Below are positions 50,776 through 58,866 of a DNA stretch of 64,000 nt, piece after piece. Below the pieces are notes generated by a model. It was not told where the DNA came from. It made no database searches and was given only the letters and a program-made list of their open reading frames with translations. The stretch covers positions 3,580,001-3,644,000 of the forward strand of contig NZ_AP027080.1 in assembly GCF_030295405.1 (NCBI RefSeq), written 5' to 3'. Within the stretch, counting starts at the first letter, position 1. The number at the start of each line of letters is the position of its first letter. The translations under genes were made by a program, and so were the position numbers. The DNA comes from Mesoterricola silvestris (GTDB taxonomy: Bacteria > Acidobacteriota > Holophagae > Holophagales > Holophagaceae).

Positions 50776-52556
50776 CACCGGATGGCGAGGTCGAAGGGCA
50801 TGCGCGCGTAGACGCCCCGGGGATCGCTGAAGGCCCCCAGGCCGCTGATCACGTGCTGGACCTGCCCCTGCAGGGTGTCGGCGGAGCTGCGCGAGTAGGG
50901 GCGCGTGCCGCCTCCCAGGGCCTTGAGCATCCTCTCCACCGGGGTCTTGGGCTCGGAGGGGCCCTCCAGGCGGTAGTCGGATTCGATCTTCGCCTTCTTC
51001 GCGGCATAGGCCACGGCGTCCTGCAGGCTGCCGATCTCGTCCACCAGGCCGATGCGCAGGGCGGAGGTGCCGGACCACACCCGGCCCTGGGCGATCTCCT
51101 GCACCTGGTCGCGGGTGAGCTTGCGGCTCTCGGCGACCTTGGTGACGAAGAGGTCGTAGATCCAGTCCACCATCACCTGGGCCCGCTGCAGTTCGGCGTC
51201 GGACTTGGGGCGGGCGATGGTGATGGAATTGGCCAGCTTCGAGGTCTGCACGCCGTCCCAGGTGATGCCGTGCTCGTTGGCCAGGGACTTGACGTTGGGC
51301 AGCAGGCCGAAGACCCCGATGGACCCGGTGATGGTGGTGGGCTCCGCGAAGATCCGGTCCGCGTAGGTGGAGATCCAGTACCCGCCCGAGGCCGCCAGGT
51401 GGCCCATGGACACCACCACGGGCTTGTCCTTGCGGGCCAGCACCAGCTCCCGCTGGATGAGCTCGGAGGCCGGGGCGCTGCCGCCGGGGCTGTTCACCCT
51501 CAGGACGATGGCCTTGACGCGCTTGTCCAGGCGCAGGCGCCGTAGCTCGTTGCTCAGGGTCTCCCCGCCGATGGTGCCGGAGGCCCCGGCGCCGTCCACG
51601 ATGGCGCCTTCCGCGAACACCAGGGCGATGCGGTTGGAGCCGGTGGGGTCGGGGAGGGTCTTGGCGTAGGTGGCCATGTCCACCTGGGGAAAGTCGCGGT
51701 CACTGGCCTTCTTGCCGGAGACCTCCTTGAGTTCGTCCAGGACCTGGTCGTTGGCCAGGAGCTTGTCCACCAGGCCGGCCTTCAGGGCCTCGGGCGAGGT
51801 GAGGGTGCCCTGCTGGTCGGCGATGGCCTGCATCTGATCGGGGGAGAGCTTGCGGTCCCCGCCCACGGCCGTCTTCCACTCCGTCCACAGATCGTTCATG
51901 AGCACCTGCAGCTCCTCCCGGGCGGGGTCGCTGAGCTTCTCCAGGACGTAGGGCTCCACGGCGCTCTTGTACTTGCCCACGCGGGTGACCTGCACGTCCA
52001 CGCCGTACTTCTTGAAGGCCTTGCCGTAGAAGGTGACCTCCGAGGCGTAGCCCGTGGCGTCCAGCACCCCCAGGGGATCCATGTAGACCTTGCCCACGCC
52101 CGCGCAGAGGTAGAGTTCCCGCTTGGTCCAGTACTGGTTGTAGGCGATCACGGGCTTGCCCGAGACCTTCCGGAAGCGCAGGATGGCCTCCCGCAGTTCC
52201 TTGAGGGCGGCGGGGCCGGAGCCCACGCCGTCGGGGCGCACGATGCCGGTGATGTAGAGGGCGCTCAGCCCGGCGTCGTGGGACGCATGGTCGATGGCCT
52301 GGATGAGCACGTGGAGGGGAACGCCCTCCGCCTGCCCGCCTCCGGCCGCCCGCTGCAGCAGTTCCGCCGCCCCCGGCTCCGCATAGGAATCCGTGAAGTT
52401 GGTGTTGAGGTCCAGGATGAGCACCGCCTTGGCGGGAACCACCGGCTTGGTGGGCCCCATGGAGGCCACCAGGATCACCAGGAGCACCAGCGCGGCCCCC
52501 GTGAAGAGCCCCAGGGCCACCAGCGAAGCCGCCAGGGACTTGAAAAAGTCTTTCAT
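50775..52556 (-). CDS. sppA: Signal peptide peptidase SppA, 67K type
   Basis: 593 residues, the double-domain form. An N-terminal membrane anchor (about 8-33) precedes two crotonase-like domains. The catalytic Lys is K197 in GKYKSAVEPY, which is the exact E. coli context, and the nucleophile Ser is S390 in HLAASGGYWIS. It degrades cleaved signal peptides in the inner membrane. The ATG at 52556 was chosen because the hydrophobic anchor starts directly after; upstream in-frame codons run into the divergent gene's control region. It is co-transcribed with hutD. Confidence 0.94.
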   Translation of the reverse strand: MKDFFKSLAASLVALGLFTGAALVLLVILVASMGPTKPVVPAKAVLILDLNTNFTDSYAEPGAAELLQRAAGGGQAEGVPLHVLIQAIDHASHDAGLSALYITGIVRPDGVGSGPAALKELREAILRFRKVSGKPVIAYNQYWTKRELYLCAGVGKVYMDPLGVLDATGYASEVTFYGKAFKKYGVDVQVTRVGKYKSAVEPYVLEKLSDPAREELQVLMNDLWTEWKTAVGGDRKLSPDQMQAIADQQGTLTSPEALKAGLVDKLLANDQVLDELKEVSGKKASDRDFPQVDMATYAKTLPDPTGSNRIALVFAEGAIVDGAGASGTIGGETLSNELRRLRLDKRVKAIVLRVNSPGGSAPASELIQRELVLARKDKPVVVSMGHLAASGGYWISTYADRIFAEPTTITGSIGVFGLLPNVKSLANEHGITWDGVQTSKLANSITIARPKSDAELQRAQVMVDWIYDLFVTKVAESRKLTRDQVQEIAQGRVWSGTSALRIGLVDEIGSLQDAVAYAAKKAKIESDYRLEGPSEPKTPVERMLKALGGGTRPYSRSSADTLQGQVQHVISGLGAFSDPRGVYARMPFDLAIR

Positions 52557-52618
52557 ATCTATACCCCCGGATTCGTTTCCACCATGGTACTGCCGCTGCA
52601 CGGCCCTTTGATACCCCT

Positions 52619-52646
52619 TTGGCAATGGTGACAAAAAGAGTAAACT
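52619..52646 (+). promoter_or_regulatory. Candidate promoter for the bacilliredoxin gene
   Basis: TTGGCA (52619-52624), 16 bases, TAAACT (52641-52646), with AGGAG 12 bases further on and the GTG start at 52670. The hexamers are good but the spacing from -10 to start leaves a very short leader. Confidence 0.4.
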
Positions 52647-52669
52647 TTAAGGGAACGCAGGAGACCCCC

Positions 52670-53080
52670 GTGGCAAACTACCCCGAATACATGGTCGCTC
52701 CCATGAGGGACGAACTGAGCGAGGCCGGCTTCCGGCACCTCATGACCCCCGCCGACGTGGACGAGGCCCTCCAGCGCCCCGGCTCCACCCTGCTCGTCGT
52801 CAATTCCGTGTGCGGCTGCGCCGCCGCGGGGGCGCGCCCGGGGGTGGTGAAGGCCCTGCGGGAGAAGGGGCTCCGCTTCGACCACCTGGTCACGGTCTTC
52901 GCGGGCATGGAGACGGAAGCGACGAAGCGGGCCCGGGAGTACTTCGAAGGCGCCCCCCCCAGCTCGCCCCAGGCCGCGATCCTCAGGGACGGGCGCCTGG
53001 TCCACCTCATGGGCCGCATGTCCTTCCTGGACCGCACGCCGGAAATGATCGCCGAGGAACTCGCCGCGTCCCTTTCGTGA
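52670..53080 (+). CDS. BrxA/BrxB-family bacilliredoxin
   Basis: 136 residues from GTG 52670, with AGGAG six bases upstream; a longer in-frame start at TTG 52619 would place the promoter inside the gene. NSVCGCAAAGARPG holds the CGC redox motif, followed by VTVFAGMETEATKRAREYF and PPSSPQAAILRDG, as in B. subtilis BrxA (YphP) and BrxB (YqiW). These remove bacillithiol from oxidised proteins or act as thiol isomerases. Whether the organism makes bacillithiol cannot be seen here. Confidence 0.92.
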   Translation: MANYPEYMVAPMRDELSEAGFRHLMTPADVDEALQRPGSTLLVVNSVCGCAAAGARPGVVKALREKGLRFDHLVTVFAGMETEATKRAREYFEGAPPSSPQAAILRDGRLVHLMGRMSFLDRTPEMIAEELAASLS

Positions 53081-53114
53081 CCGCTGACCGCCCGCCCATG
53101 CGTACCATGGGTTC

Positions 53115-54464
53115 ATGCGAACGTGGCACCTCCTGGCCCTGATCCCCTTCTGCCTCCACGGGCAGGAGCCCCCGCCCCCCTCCACCATCGCGGCCCCCAT
53201 CCGGGTGGACCTGGGGCCCATGTTCGCCACCGCGGAGCGCACCACCCCCGTGACGCCCCAGGGGGTGGAGACCTGGACCAACCTGCCCGGCCTCGCCCAG
53301 GGGAGCCCCGCCTACCGGTTCAACCTCTACCGGGAACCCCTGTACTTCGTGCTCAAGGGCAACCGGGTGCTCATGCACACCACCGTGAACTACTGGTTCG
53401 AAGTGGGGCTGCGCATGGGCTCCTACATCAAGAGCATGGGCTCCTGCGGCCTGCCCCCCGAGACCTTCCGCAAGGCCCGGCTGGGCATCCAGGCGGAGGT
53501 GTCCCTCACCCCGGACTGGGGGCTGGACCTCAAGCTCACCCCCGAGGAGCCCCTGCGCATCGACGGCTGCCACATCACGTACCTGGGCTACGACATCACG
53601 GACAAGGTGCTGGCGGGCATGAAGGACAACCTCGCCAAGGCCACCCAGGCCCTCCAGGGGCAGATCCAGGACGCCACCCGGCTGCGGCCCCGGGCCGAGG
53701 CGGCCTGGCTCCAGGCCCAGCAGCCCGTGGAGCTGGCCCCCGGGGTGTTCCTCATGCTCAACCCGGAGCGGGTGCGCCTCAGCCCCTGGACCAGCCAGGG
53801 CAAGGTGCTCACCTTCACCCCCGAGATCCAGATCCGGCCCGCGGTGTGCCTTGGGGAGCGGCCCCAGCCGGTGCCCAGGCCCCTGCCCCCCCTGGATCTC
53901 TCCCCCCAGCCCATCGCCCCGGGCTTCAGCCTCCAGATCGACGCGGACCTCAGCTACGAGCACGCCTCGCGGCAACTCACCCAGCAGCTCGGCGCCCAGC
54001 CCTTCGACACCGAGAAGGGCCGTTTCGAAGTGAAGCGCGCCGTGGTCCGGGGCAAGGACGGCTGGGCCTACCTGGACCTGGACCTCAAGGGCAAGGTCAC
54101 GGGCCGCCTCACCCTCAAGGGCCGCCCCGCCTTCAACGAGGCCCTGGGCACCCTGGTCCTGGAGGACCTGGACTACACCCTCGAGACCAAGAACTGGATC
54201 ACCAGCTTCGGCGAATGGCTCTACCGCGGCACCCTGCGCAAGACCCTCACGGAGAAGTGCAGCTTCTTCCTGGACAAGAGCCTCAAGGACCTGAAGGAGA
54301 AGACGAAGGCGGGCCTCAATCGCCCCCTCACGCCCCAGGTGGCCCTGAGCGGCGACGTGGACGCGTTCCGGGTGGGCCGGGTGGAGGTGCTGGAGGACCG
54401 CTTCAAGGTGGTGGCGCGCCTGGAGGGCGTGGTGCAGATCGGCGTCAATCCCGATGCGCGCTGA
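53115..54464 (+). CDS. DUF4403-family secreted protein
   Basis: 449 residues with a signal peptide (WHLLALIPFCLHGQ). VRGKDGWAYLDLDLKGKVTG, the ETKNWITSFGEWLYRGTLRK segment and NRPLTPQVALSGDVDAFRV are typical of DUF4403, a two-domain lipid-binding-like fold related to BPI/TULIP by structure prediction. Function is unknown, possibly lipid transfer between membranes. The next gene overlaps its end by 11 bases and encodes a small membrane protein, so the pair probably works together. Confidence 0.82.
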   Translation: MRTWHLLALIPFCLHGQEPPPPSTIAAPIRVDLGPMFATAERTTPVTPQGVETWTNLPGLAQGSPAYRFNLYREPLYFVLKGNRVLMHTTVNYWFEVGLRMGSYIKSMGSCGLPPETFRKARLGIQAEVSLTPDWGLDLKLTPEEPLRIDGCHITYLGYDITDKVLAGMKDNLAKATQALQGQIQDATRLRPRAEAAWLQAQQPVELAPGVFLMLNPERVRLSPWTSQGKVLTFTPEIQIRPAVCLGERPQPVPRPLPPLDLSPQPIAPGFSLQIDADLSYEHASRQLTQQLGAQPFDTEKGRFEVKRAVVRGKDGWAYLDLDLKGKVTGRLTLKGRPAFNEALGTLVLEDLDYTLETKNWITSFGEWLYRGTLRKTLTEKCSFFLDKSLKDLKEKTKAGLNRPLTPQVALSGDVDAFRVGRVEVLEDRFKVVARLEGVVQIGVNPDAR

Positions 54465-55005
54465 GGCCTTCCGGGAGCTCGGCGCGCGGCTCCGGACCCT
54501 GGCGACCCAGGCCGCCTCGCGCCTGGCCCGGCGCCTCCTGGGCCTCCTGTCCGAGCTCTGGCAGCGCTCCACCGCCCACCGGATCCTGGGCGCCGCGACC
54601 CTTCTGGTGCTCGCGGCGATCCTGCTGGCCGGCCTGCGCGCCGCGCCCCTGGTGTACGGCCACTACGCCCTCCGCCACGCCGCGGCCATCGCCGCCCGGC
54701 AATCCCGCATCAAGGGCGAGGAGGCCACCCTCCTCTCCCTGCGCCGGCGCGCCTTCGACCTGGGCCTCACGGAGGCGGCGCTGGAGGAGGGCGCCTTCAC
54801 CCTCGCCCCCGGCCTCACGGACGACGGCCCCGTGTGCACCGTCTCCTACGCCTTCACCCACCAGGTGAACGTCTACGGCCTCTTCCGCCTTCCGGTGCGG
54901 TTCCGGGGCCAGGTCACCGGCGTCCAGCTGGACCCCGCGCCGAACCCGGGGGCCATCGATCTGGATGAAAGGATTCAAGGTCTATCGGCAAACCCCAGAT
55001 CCTGA
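54454..55005 (+). CDS. Small membrane-anchored protein next to DUF4403, unrecognised
   Basis: 183 residues. An N-terminal amphipathic arginine-rich helix is followed by one membrane helix (ILGAATLLVLAAILLAGLRAA, about 44-64) and a C-terminal soluble domain with FTLAPGLTDDGPVCTVSYAF and FRLPVRFRGQVTG strands. No family is recognised. The gene overlaps the DUF4403 gene by 11 bases, pointing to co-translation. Confidence 0.7.
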   Translation: MRAEAFRELGARLRTLATQAASRLARRLLGLLSELWQRSTAHRILGAATLLVLAAILLAGLRAAPLVYGHYALRHAAAIAARQSRIKGEEATLLSLRRRAFDLGLTEAALEEGAFTLAPGLTDDGPVCTVSYAFTHQVNVYGLFRLPVRFRGQVTGVQLDPAPNPGAIDLDERIQGLSANPRS

Positions 55006-55268
55006 CTAGGTGAGCTGACTCCACCTTTGACCTGACGTTCCTTATCCTGCTCTTTCCCCTGGATCCTGTTCATCTCCGTTTGGAATTCGCTGGGAGTTGT
55101 CGCCACCTTTGGTTCATGGACGTCAAGTAACATGCACTCCGACCCACCTACTCGGCGGCCCTGCGGAAACCGGGATGAACGCCGATGGATGGGATGAACG
55201 GGGATCCGCTCAACCTGGAACAGCCCCTTCATCACGGTTTCAAGGCAGCAAGGGTCTGCCGACTCCCC
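55006..55268. other. Intergenic region with a half-copy of the dispersed repeat
   Basis: Lies between convergent genes. The right half holds the repeat at 55155-55205; the left half (55020-55090) is less GC-rich and contains CCTGGATCCTGTTCATCTCC, a loose inverted match to the same family. No gene is supported. Confidence 0.5.
55155..55205. repeat. Half-copy of the dispersed repeat at 20846-20995
   Basis: GCGGCCCTGC, then a variable stretch, then GGGATGAACGCCGATG and GGGATGAACGGGGAT align to 20945-20994 at about three quarters identity, with the order of blocks kept. Confidence 0.65.
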
Positions 55269-57326
55269 CTAGAACTCCAGCACTTTCCTCATCCCCGCCA
55301 GCACCTTCTCGGTGTTGGGGAGGACCGCTCTCTCCAGGATGCGGTTGAAGCCCACGGGCGTGAAGGTCGAGCCCACGCGGCCCACCGGCGCGTCCAGCCA
55401 GGGGAAGCACTGCTCGGAGACCTGGGCGGCCACCTCGCCGCCGAAGCCGCCGAAGACCTTGTCCTCGTGCACGACGATGGCGCGGTGGGTCTTCTTCACG
55501 CTGGCGAAAATGGTCTCGGTGTCCAGGGGGTTGAGGCTCCGCAGGTCCACCACCTCCACGCTGCGGCCCTCGGCCTCCAGCTTGTGGGCGGCCTCCAGGG
55601 CGAAGTGCACGGGGGTGCCGTAGGCGAGCACCGTGAGGTCGGTGCCCTCCCGGCGCACCCGGGCCTTGCCGAAGGGCACGGCGAAGTCGGCGGGGATGTG
55701 GGCCTTGCTCTGGGCGGCGTTGTAGAGGAACTTGGGCTCCAGGAAGAGGCTCACGCCCCGGCTCCGGATGCAGGTGCGCAGCAGGCCCGCGGCGTCGTCG
55801 GCGAAGGCCGGCACCACCACGCGGATGCCCGGGATGGTGGTGAGGAAGCCCTCGATGTTCTGGCTGTGGTAGAGGCCGCCGCCGATGTAGCCGCCGGAGG
55901 CCAGGCGGATGGTGATGTTGGGCACCTGCTTGCCCATGCTGCGCCAGGACTCGTGGGAGATCTCGATGAGCTGCTCGGTGGCGGGCCAGAAGTAGTCGGC
56001 GAACTCCGCGCCTTCCACCACCACGCGGATCTTGTCGTCCAGGCGGGAGAAGCCGTTGGCGGTGCCCGTGATGAAGTCCTCGGCGATGGGCCCGTTGAAG
56101 ACCCGGGTGCGCCCGAACTCCTGCTGCATCCCCTTGGTGATGTTGAAGATGCCGCCCTTCTCCTTGTTGGCCACGTCCTGGCCCCAGATGTAGGTGTCGG
56201 GGTTGGCCCGGAACTCCTCCTTCAGGGTCTGGTTGATGGCATGGAGCATGGTCTCCTTGGGGCCGTCCTCGTTGTGGGTGCCCGCGGGGAACAGGGGCGT
56301 CACCCAGGGCTCGGGCACCAGGTGCTCGAAGATGGCCGCGGGGTCGGGGTCCGGGGAGGTGATGGCCTGGTCGGAGGCCGCGTTGTAGGTCTCCAGGTTG
56401 GCCTTCTCGATCTCGGCCAGCTCCGCCTCGGTCACGCCGTGCTCCAGGCAGTGGCGCCGGAAGCGCGGGAGCGGGTCCTGGGCCCGGGCCGCGGCCAGCT
56501 CCTCCGGGGAGCGGTAGAGCTCGTGCTTGTCGCTGTTGGAGTGGCTCCCGATGCGCACGCAGTCGGCCTGGATGATGGCGGCGCCCTTGCCGGACTTGGC
56601 GAAGGCCACGGCCTCCCCCAGGGCCCGCATGGAATCCAGGGGATCCTTGCCGTCGCACTTGAGGATGAGCAGATTGGGGAACCCGCTGAAGTTGTCGCAC
56701 ACGTGCTCGTTGGCGGTCTGGTCCGACTTGGGCACGGAAATGCCGTAGCCGTTGTCCTGGAACACGAAGACCACCGGCAGCTTCTCCAGGCTGGCCCCGT
56801 TGATGGCCTCGTACACGTAGCCCTCGGAGACGCTGGATTCGCCCTGGCTGCTGAACACCACGGCGTCCCGGCCGTAGGTCTTCACCGCCCGGGCCAGGCC
56901 CACCGCGTGCTGGGTGTGGTTGCCGGTGCAGCTGGAGACGTTCTGGATGTGGATCTCGGGCTTGCCGAAGTGGTTGGACATGTGGCGCCCGCCGCTGGAG
57001 GGGTCCGCGGCCTTGGAGATGCCGTTGAGGATGATCTCCAGGGGCGTGAGGCCGCCCGCGAGGCAGGTGAGCAGGTCGCGGTAGTAGGGGAAGAGGTAGT
57101 CCTGCCCCGCCCGGAAGGTGAGCCCCAGGGCCAGCTGGATGCCGTCGTGGCCCGCGCAGGGGGCGTGGTAGGACCAGCCGATGGCCTGCTTCAGGTAATT
57201 GGGCGCCTTGTCGTCCAGGACCCGCCCCATGTGCATGGTGCGGTACCAGCCCTTCAGGGTCGCCGCGTCCGGTCCTTCTGCCACCTGGGCCCGCGGGCCC
57301 GCCTTTTCAGCCTTGGTTTCGATCAT
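55269..57326 (-). CDS. 2-oxoacid dehydrogenase E1, fused alpha and beta subunits
   Basis: 685 residues in one chain. The N-terminal half (about 1-320) is the E1-alpha, with the ThDP motif around VVFSSQGESSVSEG and FQDNGYGIS. The C-terminal half (about 345-685) is the E1-beta, with FGRTRVFNGPIAEDFITG, EGAEFADYFWPATEQLIEI and HEDKVFGGFGGEVAAQV. The fusion is of the branched-chain/pyruvate two-subunit type (often called alpha-ketoacid dehydrogenase alpha/beta). It decarboxylates a 2-oxoacid and passes the acyl group to a lipoylated E2, not encoded in the window. It lies 52 bases after the Nfu-type gene on the same strand; Nfu proteins supply Fe-S clusters to lipoate synthase, which fits the need for lipoyl-E2. 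Confidence 0.92.
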   Translation of the reverse strand: MIETKAEKAGPRAQVAEGPDAATLKGWYRTMHMGRVLDDKAPNYLKQAIGWSYHAPCAGHDGIQLALGLTFRAGQDYLFPYYRDLLTCLAGGLTPLEIILNGISKAADPSSGGRHMSNHFGKPEIHIQNVSSCTGNHTQHAVGLARAVKTYGRDAVVFSSQGESSVSEGYVYEAINGASLEKLPVVFVFQDNGYGISVPKSDQTANEHVCDNFSGFPNLLILKCDGKDPLDSMRALGEAVAFAKSGKGAAIIQADCVRIGSHSNSDKHELYRSPEELAAARAQDPLPRFRRHCLEHGVTEAELAEIEKANLETYNAASDQAITSPDPDPAAIFEHLVPEPWVTPLFPAGTHNEDGPKETMLHAINQTLKEEFRANPDTYIWGQDVANKEKGGIFNITKGMQQEFGRTRVFNGPIAEDFITGTANGFSRLDDKIRVVVEGAEFADYFWPATEQLIEISHESWRSMGKQVPNITIRLASGGYIGGGLYHSQNIEGFLTTIPGIRVVVPAFADDAAGLLRTCIRSRGVSLFLEPKFLYNAAQSKAHIPADFAVPFGKARVRREGTDLTVLAYGTPVHFALEAAHKLEAEGRSVEVVDLRSLNPLDTETIFASVKKTHRAIVVHEDKVFGGFGGEVAAQVSEQCFPWLDAPVGRVGSTFTPVGFNRILERAVLPNTEKVLAGMRKVLEF

Positions 57327-57378
57327 CGCCGGTCCTTCGCAGAGATTTCACTCAGTCGCATCGGCCGCGCACGGCCGT

Positions 57379-57921
57379 TCAATAACTAATGACCCGGATC
57401 TGGGGGTCCACTTCGTCCTGCAGGAGCCCCTCGATGTACCGCAGGGTCCCCCCGCCGGAGCTGGGGCAGGAGCCGCAGGCTCCGTGGTAGCTGATCTGCA
57501 GGGTGTTCTCCTCGAAGGAGATGACTTCCACGCCGCCGCCGTCCCCGGCGAGGCCGGGCCGGATGCGCTCGTCCAGGAGCTTGTTGATGCGGTCCAGCTT
57601 CTCGTCGTCCGCCAGGGAGCTGCCCGGGGCCGGGGCGTTGCCGTCCACCGCCTCCATCTCCAGGTCCTCGATGGCCTCGCAGATGGGATCGATGAGGCCG
57701 CTCCATTCGTCGTCGGGCGCCTTGTTCACGGTGACGAAGCGGTCCATGTAGAAGACGGAGGTGATGCGGCCCAGGGCGAAGAGGCTGGAGGCGAGGGGAT
57801 CCCCCACCGCGGCCCCGAAGTCCCGGAAGGAGCGCGTCCCCGAGCGGAGGATGGGCCGCTGCACGATGAACTTCAGCGCATCGGGATTGGGAGTGGGTTC
57901 GATGTTGACGACCTTGGGCAT
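57379..57921 (-). CDS. Nfu-type Fe-S cluster carrier
   Basis: 180 residues. The N-terminal Nfu domain (MPKVVNIEPTPNPDALKF) is followed by the NifU C-terminal domain IRPGLAGDGGGVEVISFEENT with ISYHGACGSCPSSGGGTL, holding the cluster-binding CGSC. The arrangement is that of NFU1 of mitochondria, which carries [4Fe-4S] clusters to lipoate synthase and other enzymes. AGGA precedes the ATG at 57921 at a good distance. It is upstream of the fused E1 gene on the same strand. Confidence 0.92.
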   Translation of the reverse strand: MPKVVNIEPTPNPDALKFIVQRPILRSGTRSFRDFGAAVGDPLASSLFALGRITSVFYMDRFVTVNKAPDDEWSGLIDPICEAIEDLEMEAVDGNAPAPGSSLADDEKLDRINKLLDERIRPGLAGDGGGVEVISFEENTLQISYHGACGSCPSSGGGTLRYIEGLLQDEVDPQIRVISY

Positions 57922-58034
57922 ACGGTTCCTCGCCACTGACTTGAATAGTTTACTAGAAATGTCGGGATTATCCAGTCCAAACTGGGGGAAAGCCGCAAAC
58001 GAAGTGCGGGCAATCTGAAAGATGGAGAATCCCC

Positions 58035-58814
58035 ATGCTCGAAGCCGAACGTGAAGCCTGTATAGCCGCCGCCCAGGCAGGTGGAAGACTCCTCCTGACC
58101 TATTTTCGTAAGTTGGATCCCAGCACCATTTCCGAAAAGTCGAAGAACGACCTGGTGAGCGAAGCCGACCGTGCAAGCGAAGCGGCCATCCAGAAACTGC
58201 TGGCCGATCGCTTCCCCGGCCATGGCTTCCTGGGGGAGGAGACCGGCCTCACCGGCCCCGTGGAGGGCCCCGTCTGGATCGCCGACCCCCTGGACGGCAC
58301 CCTCAATTTCATCCAGGGCCTGCCCCACTGGTGCGTCTCCGTGGCCCTGTGGGACCCCCAGGGTCCCCTGGCGGGCTGCATCTACGATCCGCTCCGGGAG
58401 GACCTCTTCGTGGCGGTGCGGGGCGGGGGCGCCACCTGGAACGGCAAGCCCATGCGGGTCTCCGCCCAGCCGGGCCTTACCGGGGCCTTCCTGGCCACCG
58501 GCTTCGCCTGGCAGCTGGGGGACCGCTTCGAGATCTTCGCCCGCACCCTGCCGGCCATCTTCCACCGGGCCAAGGCCATCCGCCGGGGCGGCTCCGCAGC
58601 CCTGGACCTGGCCCACACCGCCTGCGGCATCTACGACGGGTACTACGAGATGGGCCTGCGCAAGTGGGACTTCGCGGCCGGGGTCTTGCTGCTCCAGGAG
58701 GCGGGCGGCACGATCACCGACTGGCAGGGCGGCGGCACCTGGGTGGAGACGGGGGACGTGGTCACCGGCAATCCCCCCGTGCAGAAGGACCTCCTCGCGG
58801 CACTGGGAGCCTGA
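58035..58814 (+). CDS. suhB: Inositol monophosphatase family protein
   Basis: 259 residues. Motif A is FLGEETG (metal-binding E68, E69) and DPLDGT (84-89), and motif B is KWDFAAGVLLLQEAGG, so all catalytic residues are present. It hydrolyses inositol-1-phosphate or a similar sugar phosphate; SuhB of E. coli also has an RNA-antitermination role. It is divergent from the Nfu gene and converges on the OPT transporter gene. Confidence 0.93.
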   Translation: MLEAEREACIAAAQAGGRLLLTYFRKLDPSTISEKSKNDLVSEADRASEAAIQKLLADRFPGHGFLGEETGLTGPVEGPVWIADPLDGTLNFIQGLPHWCVSVALWDPQGPLAGCIYDPLREDLFVAVRGGGATWNGKPMRVSAQPGLTGAFLATGFAWQLGDRFEIFARTLPAIFHRAKAIRRGGSAALDLAHTACGIYDGYYEMGLRKWDFAAGVLLLQEAGGTITDWQGGGTWVETGDVVTGNPPVQKDLLAALGA

Positions 58815-58866
58815 TGCGGCGAGGCCGGAGCGGTTTCCCGGCTCCGGCCCCTTCCCGAACGAAAGC

